The position numbers and the translations under genes are program-made. Positions 61,607 to 64,000 of a stretch of DNA of 64,000 bases are shown one piece after another. Each line of letters starts with the position of its first letter. Within the stretch, counting starts at the first letter, position 1. The notes under the pieces are model-generated. The model saw only the letters and a list, made by a program, of their open reading frames with translations. It was not told the DNA's origin and did not search any database. This stretch comes from Trichormus sp. M33_DOE_039. Its GTDB lineage: Bacteria; Cyanobacteriota; Cyanobacteriia; Cyanobacteriales; Nostocaceae. The stretch is taken from positions 62,001-126,000 of the forward strand of contig DVDT01000040.1 of assembly GCA_015296085.1 (NCBI GenBank), written 5' to 3'.

Positions 61607-63214
61607 ATGGAACTGAACGAATTATTAGAAATCTCTCGACAGGAACGTTCTCAAGCCAAACCTGTACAAATTCGTTGCTGTACGGCGGCTGGCTGTCTTT
61701 CGGCTAACTCACAAGCAGTTAAACAACGACTAGAAGCAGCTGTCAAAGCAGAAGGTTGGGAGCAAGAAGTGCAAGTTTTTGGTGTGGGCTGTATGCGCTT
61801 GTGCTGTCAGGGGCCTTTGGTGGAAGTGGAGAGAGTCGGAGTAGAAACTCAAGAAATTCTATACGAGAAAGTTACTCCTGAAGATGCACCTGCAATTGTT
61901 GAAACTTTGAAAGGCAAAGAGTCAAAGCTGTCGGTGGTAAAGCTAGACCAACCATTTTTTACGTCCCAGATGCCGATAGTGTTAGAAAACTGTGGCAAAG
62001 TTGATCCAGAAAGGATTCAATCTTACATTGCTACTGGTGGTTATCAGGCTCTTTATCATGTACTGCGAGATATGACCTCAACTGAGGTGGTTGATACCAT
62101 TAGCCGCAGTGGGTTACGGGGACGTGGTGGTGCTGGTTATCCCACCGGTTTGAAATGGGCGACGGTAGCTAAAGCTAAGGGAGACCGCAAATTTGTCATT
62201 TGTAACGCCGATGAGGGAGATCCAGGTGCGTTTATGGATCGGAGTGTGTTGGAGAGTGATCCCCATCGAGTGTTAGAGGGAATGGCGATCGCAGGCTATG
62301 CTGTCGGCGCAAGTCAAGGTTATATTTATGTCCGGGCAGAGTATCCTACTGCTATCAAACGTTTACAAACGGCGATTAATCAAGCCCAGCGTCTGGGTAT
62401 TTTAGGTAGCAAAATCTTTGAATCTCCTTTTGATTTTAAAATAGATATCCGCATTGGTGCAGGAGCTTATGTTTGCGGGGAAGAAACTGCTCTCATGGCT
62501 TCTATCGAAGGTAAGCGCGGCGTTCCTCATCCTCGTCCTCCCTATCCGGCTGAATCGGGTTTATGGGGACATCCTACCCTAATTAATAACGTTGAAACCT
62601 TTGCGAATATTGCACCCATCATCCGTAAAGGTGCAGAATGGTTTGCTAACATCGGTACTCCCAAGAGTAAAGGGACTAAAGTGTTTGCTCTAGCTGGCAA
62701 AATCCGCAATACAGGTTTAATCGAAGTGCCAATGGGGACTTCTTTAAGGGAAATAGTAGAAAAAATGGGGGGTGGTGTTCCCGATGGTGGTATTGCCAAA
62801 GCAGTACAAACAGGTGGCCCTTCTGGGGGATGTATTCCCGCCACTGCTTTTGATACTCCTGTAGACTATGAATCATTGACCAGCCTGGGTTCGATGATGG
62901 GTTCTGGTGGGATGATTGTCATGGATCAAACTACCAATATGGTAGATGTTGCCCGCTTCTTTATGGAATTTTGTATGGATGAATCCTGTGGTAAGTGCAT
63001 TCCTTGCCGAGTCGGGACTGTGCAGTTATATGGATTATTAACCAAAATTAGTGAAGGTAAAGCATCACAGGCTGATTTAAAACTCCTAGAAGAACTCTGT
63101 GACATGGTAAAACACACCAGTCTATGCGGTTTAGGCCAGTCTGCACCCAATCCTGTGTTTAGTACCCTACGCTATTTCCATGATGAGTATTTGGCATTGA
63201 TTAGTACTGAGTAA
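61607..63214 (+). CDS. hoxF: bidirectional hydrogenase diaphorase subunit HoxF
   Basis: A 535-aa FMN- and NAD-binding diaphorase subunit, NuoF-like with an N-terminal thioredoxin-fold [2Fe-2S] domain (CCTAAGC ... CMRLCCQG). The central [13 protein letters not shown] and [13 protein letters not shown] motifs bind NADH and FMN. The C-terminal [4Fe-4S] cluster is bound by C461, C464, C467 (SCGKCIPC) and C507 (SLCGLG). It delivers electrons between NAD(H) and the HoxU/HoxYH clusters. The ATG at 61607 follows GGGATAAG. 35-56 bp before hoxU, depending on the hoxU start. Confidence 0.97.
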   Translation: MELNELLEISRQERSQAKPVQIRCCTAAGCLSANSQAVKQRLEAAVKAEGWEQEVQVFGVGCMRLCCQGPLVEVERVGVETQEILYEKVTPEDAPAIVETLKGKESKLSVVKLDQPFFTSQMPIVLENCGKVDPERIQSYIATGGYQALYHVLRDMTSTEVVDTISRSGLRGRGGAGYPTGLKWATVAKAKGDRKFVICNADEGDPGAFMDRSVLESDPHRVLEGMAIAGYAVGASQGYIYVRAEYPTAIKRLQTAINQAQRLGILGSKIFESPFDFKIDIRIGAGAYVCGEETALMASIEGKRGVPHPRPPYPAESGLWGHPTLINNVETFANIAPIIRKGAEWFANIGTPKSKGTKVFALAGKIRNTGLIEVPMGTSLREIVEKMGGGVPDGGIAKAVQTGGPSGGCIPATAFDTPVDYESLTSLGSMMGSGGMIVMDQTTNMVDVARFFMEFCMDESCGKCIPCRVGTVQLYGLLTKISEGKASQADLKLLEELCDMVKHTSLCGLGQSAPNPVFSTLRYFHDEYLALISTE

Positions 63215-63216
63215 AA

Positions 63217-63243
63217 ATCCCAATCCCCAATCCCCAATCCCCA
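63217..63243. repeat. heptameric tandem repeat (CCCCAAT x3)
   Basis: Three CCCCAAT units between hoxF and hoxU. The repeat sits inside an operon, so it is transcribed. Confidence 0.8.
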
Positions 63244-63270
63244 ATAATTTTGAATTCGGAGCAAAGCGAC

Positions 63271-63987
63271 GTGACTGTAAAAACCCTAACAATCGATGGT
63301 CAATTAGTCAGCGCGCGTGAGGAAGAAACGATACTACAAGCGGCGCAAGCAGCGGGTATTCATATTCCTACACTCTGCCACTTGGAAGGTGTGGGAGATG
63401 TGGGAGCTTGTCGGCTGTGTTTGGTAGAAATCGCTGGAATGAATAAGTTACTGCCGGCTTGTGTGACGAAAGTTGCAGAAGGGATGGAAGTGGTGACGAA
63501 TAGCGATCGCCTGCAAAGTTATCGCCGCATAATTATCGAAATGTTATTCGCTGAAGGTAATCACATCTGTTCGGTGTGCGTAGCTAACGGTAATTGTGAA
63601 TTACAAGACCTAGCCATTGAAATGGGTATGGATCATATCCGTTTAGCCTACCATTTCCCCGATCGCAAAGTTGATTTATCTCATGATCGCTATGGTATTG
63701 ACCATAACCGTTGTGTTCTTTGTACTCGCTGCATCCGTGTATGTGATGAAATTGAAGGCGCACACACTTGGGATATGGCAGGGAGGGGAACAAATTCCCA
63801 CGTCATCACTGACCTAAGCCAACCTTGGGGAACTTCCCAAACCTGCACCTCCTGCGGTAAATGCGTTAATGCTTGCCCCACAGGCGCACTATTTTATCAA
63901 GGTTCTAGCGTTGGCGAAATGAAACGCGATCGCGCCAAACTCGATTTTTTGGTCACTGCAAGGGAGAAACAGCAATGGAATCTTTAG
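63271..63987 (+). CDS. hoxU: bidirectional hydrogenase diaphorase subunit HoxU
   Basis: A 238-aa iron-sulfur protein homologous to the N-terminal part of NuoG. The plant-type [2Fe-2S] site uses C36, C47, C50 and C64. A His-Cys3 segment (GNHICSVCVANGNC) then binds a [4Fe-4S] cluster, followed by two ferredoxin-like motifs (CVLCTRCIRVC and CTSCGKCVNACP). An in-frame TTG at 63250 opens the frame, but the GTG at 63271, preceded by GGAG, gives the family's usual MTVKTLTIDG start. The final bases (ATGGAATC at 63975) could start an overlapping downstream gene. Confidence 0.95.
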   Translation: MTVKTLTIDGQLVSAREEETILQAAQAAGIHIPTLCHLEGVGDVGACRLCLVEIAGMNKLLPACVTKVAEGMEVVTNSDRLQSYRRIIIEMLFAEGNHICSVCVANGNCELQDLAIEMGMDHIRLAYHFPDRKVDLSHDRYGIDHNRCVLCTRCIRVCDEIEGAHTWDMAGRGTNSHVITDLSQPWGTSQTCTSCGKCVNACPTGALFYQGSSVGEMKRDRAKLDFLVTAREKQQWNL

Positions 63988-64000
63988 GTGCTGGGGATAA

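Overview
This window is cyanobacterial chromosome, almost certainly from a heterocyst-forming Nostoc/Anabaena/Trichormus-type organism. The evidence is the density of GCGATCGC (HIP1) octamers, the heptameric tandem repeats in intergenic DNA (GGGGATT, CCCAGTC, TACACCC, CCTTTTA, TCATTAG), the diiron Mg-protoporphyrin cyclase AcsF, a PsaJ-like photosystem I peptide, an RRM protein paired with ribosomal protein S21, very large hybrid histidine kinases, and hoxE-hoxF-hoxU of a bidirectional NAD-linked [NiFe] hydrogenase.

Layout. 1-3.5 kb (minus): an SDR epimerase, a YcaO azoline-type cyclodehydratase fusion and the start of an amidohydrolase form a probable peptide-modification operon. 3.6-8.7 kb: hemE, a six-TM protein, oligopeptidase B and a small membrane protein. 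9-12.6 kb (minus): a three-gene STAND/NACHT cassette in which all three proteins carry the same short N-terminal G-Q-I-G-Q-type motif. 13.3-16.3 kb: thioredoxin-fold protein, SDR, RibD-like deaminase coupled to a DOPA-dioxygenase-family protein, and a broken hybrid kinase. 16.3-21.2 kb: rbp-rpsU with its terminator, an unknown 332-aa protein, an RpaB/Ycf27-type regulator, a dinB 3' remnant and a DUF1206 protein. 21.2-26.4 kb is a partly decayed stretch (TIR element, IS4-type remnant, internally deleted CrtO-like gene, HAD remnant) with some small intact genes, including a 49-aa PsaJ-like ORF.

26.8-30.4 kb: a GT-C glycosyltransferase and purH. 30.5-35.2 kb: a 1305-aa hybrid kinase flanked by three copies of a ~75-nt element. 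Each copy starts with a sequence complementary to the published core of the cyanobacterial sRNA Yfr1 and ends in a terminator-like hairpin with compensatory changes. 35.5-37.4 kb: DUF3891, manganese catalase and a GlsB/YeaQ protein. 37.7-41.7 kb: hemN and heme oxygenase divergent from acsF, a tetrapyrrole cluster suited to low oxygen. 41.9-46.4 kb: GNAT, ICL/PEP-mutase family protein, and a Zn/Cd-type P1B ATPase divergent from its ArsR/SmtB repressor with a recognisable operator.

46.6-59.8 kb (minus): four consecutive two-component genes (1650, 127, 2172 and 358 aa). One kinase begins with a DNA-binding response regulator plus HPt. Another has an Asn-substituted receiver followed by a GAF domain with the two-cysteine spacing of DXCF cyanobacteriochromes. 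60.4-64 kb: a universal stress protein, then hoxE, hoxF and hoxU.

All functions were assigned by reading motifs and from remembered family features. No database search was run.
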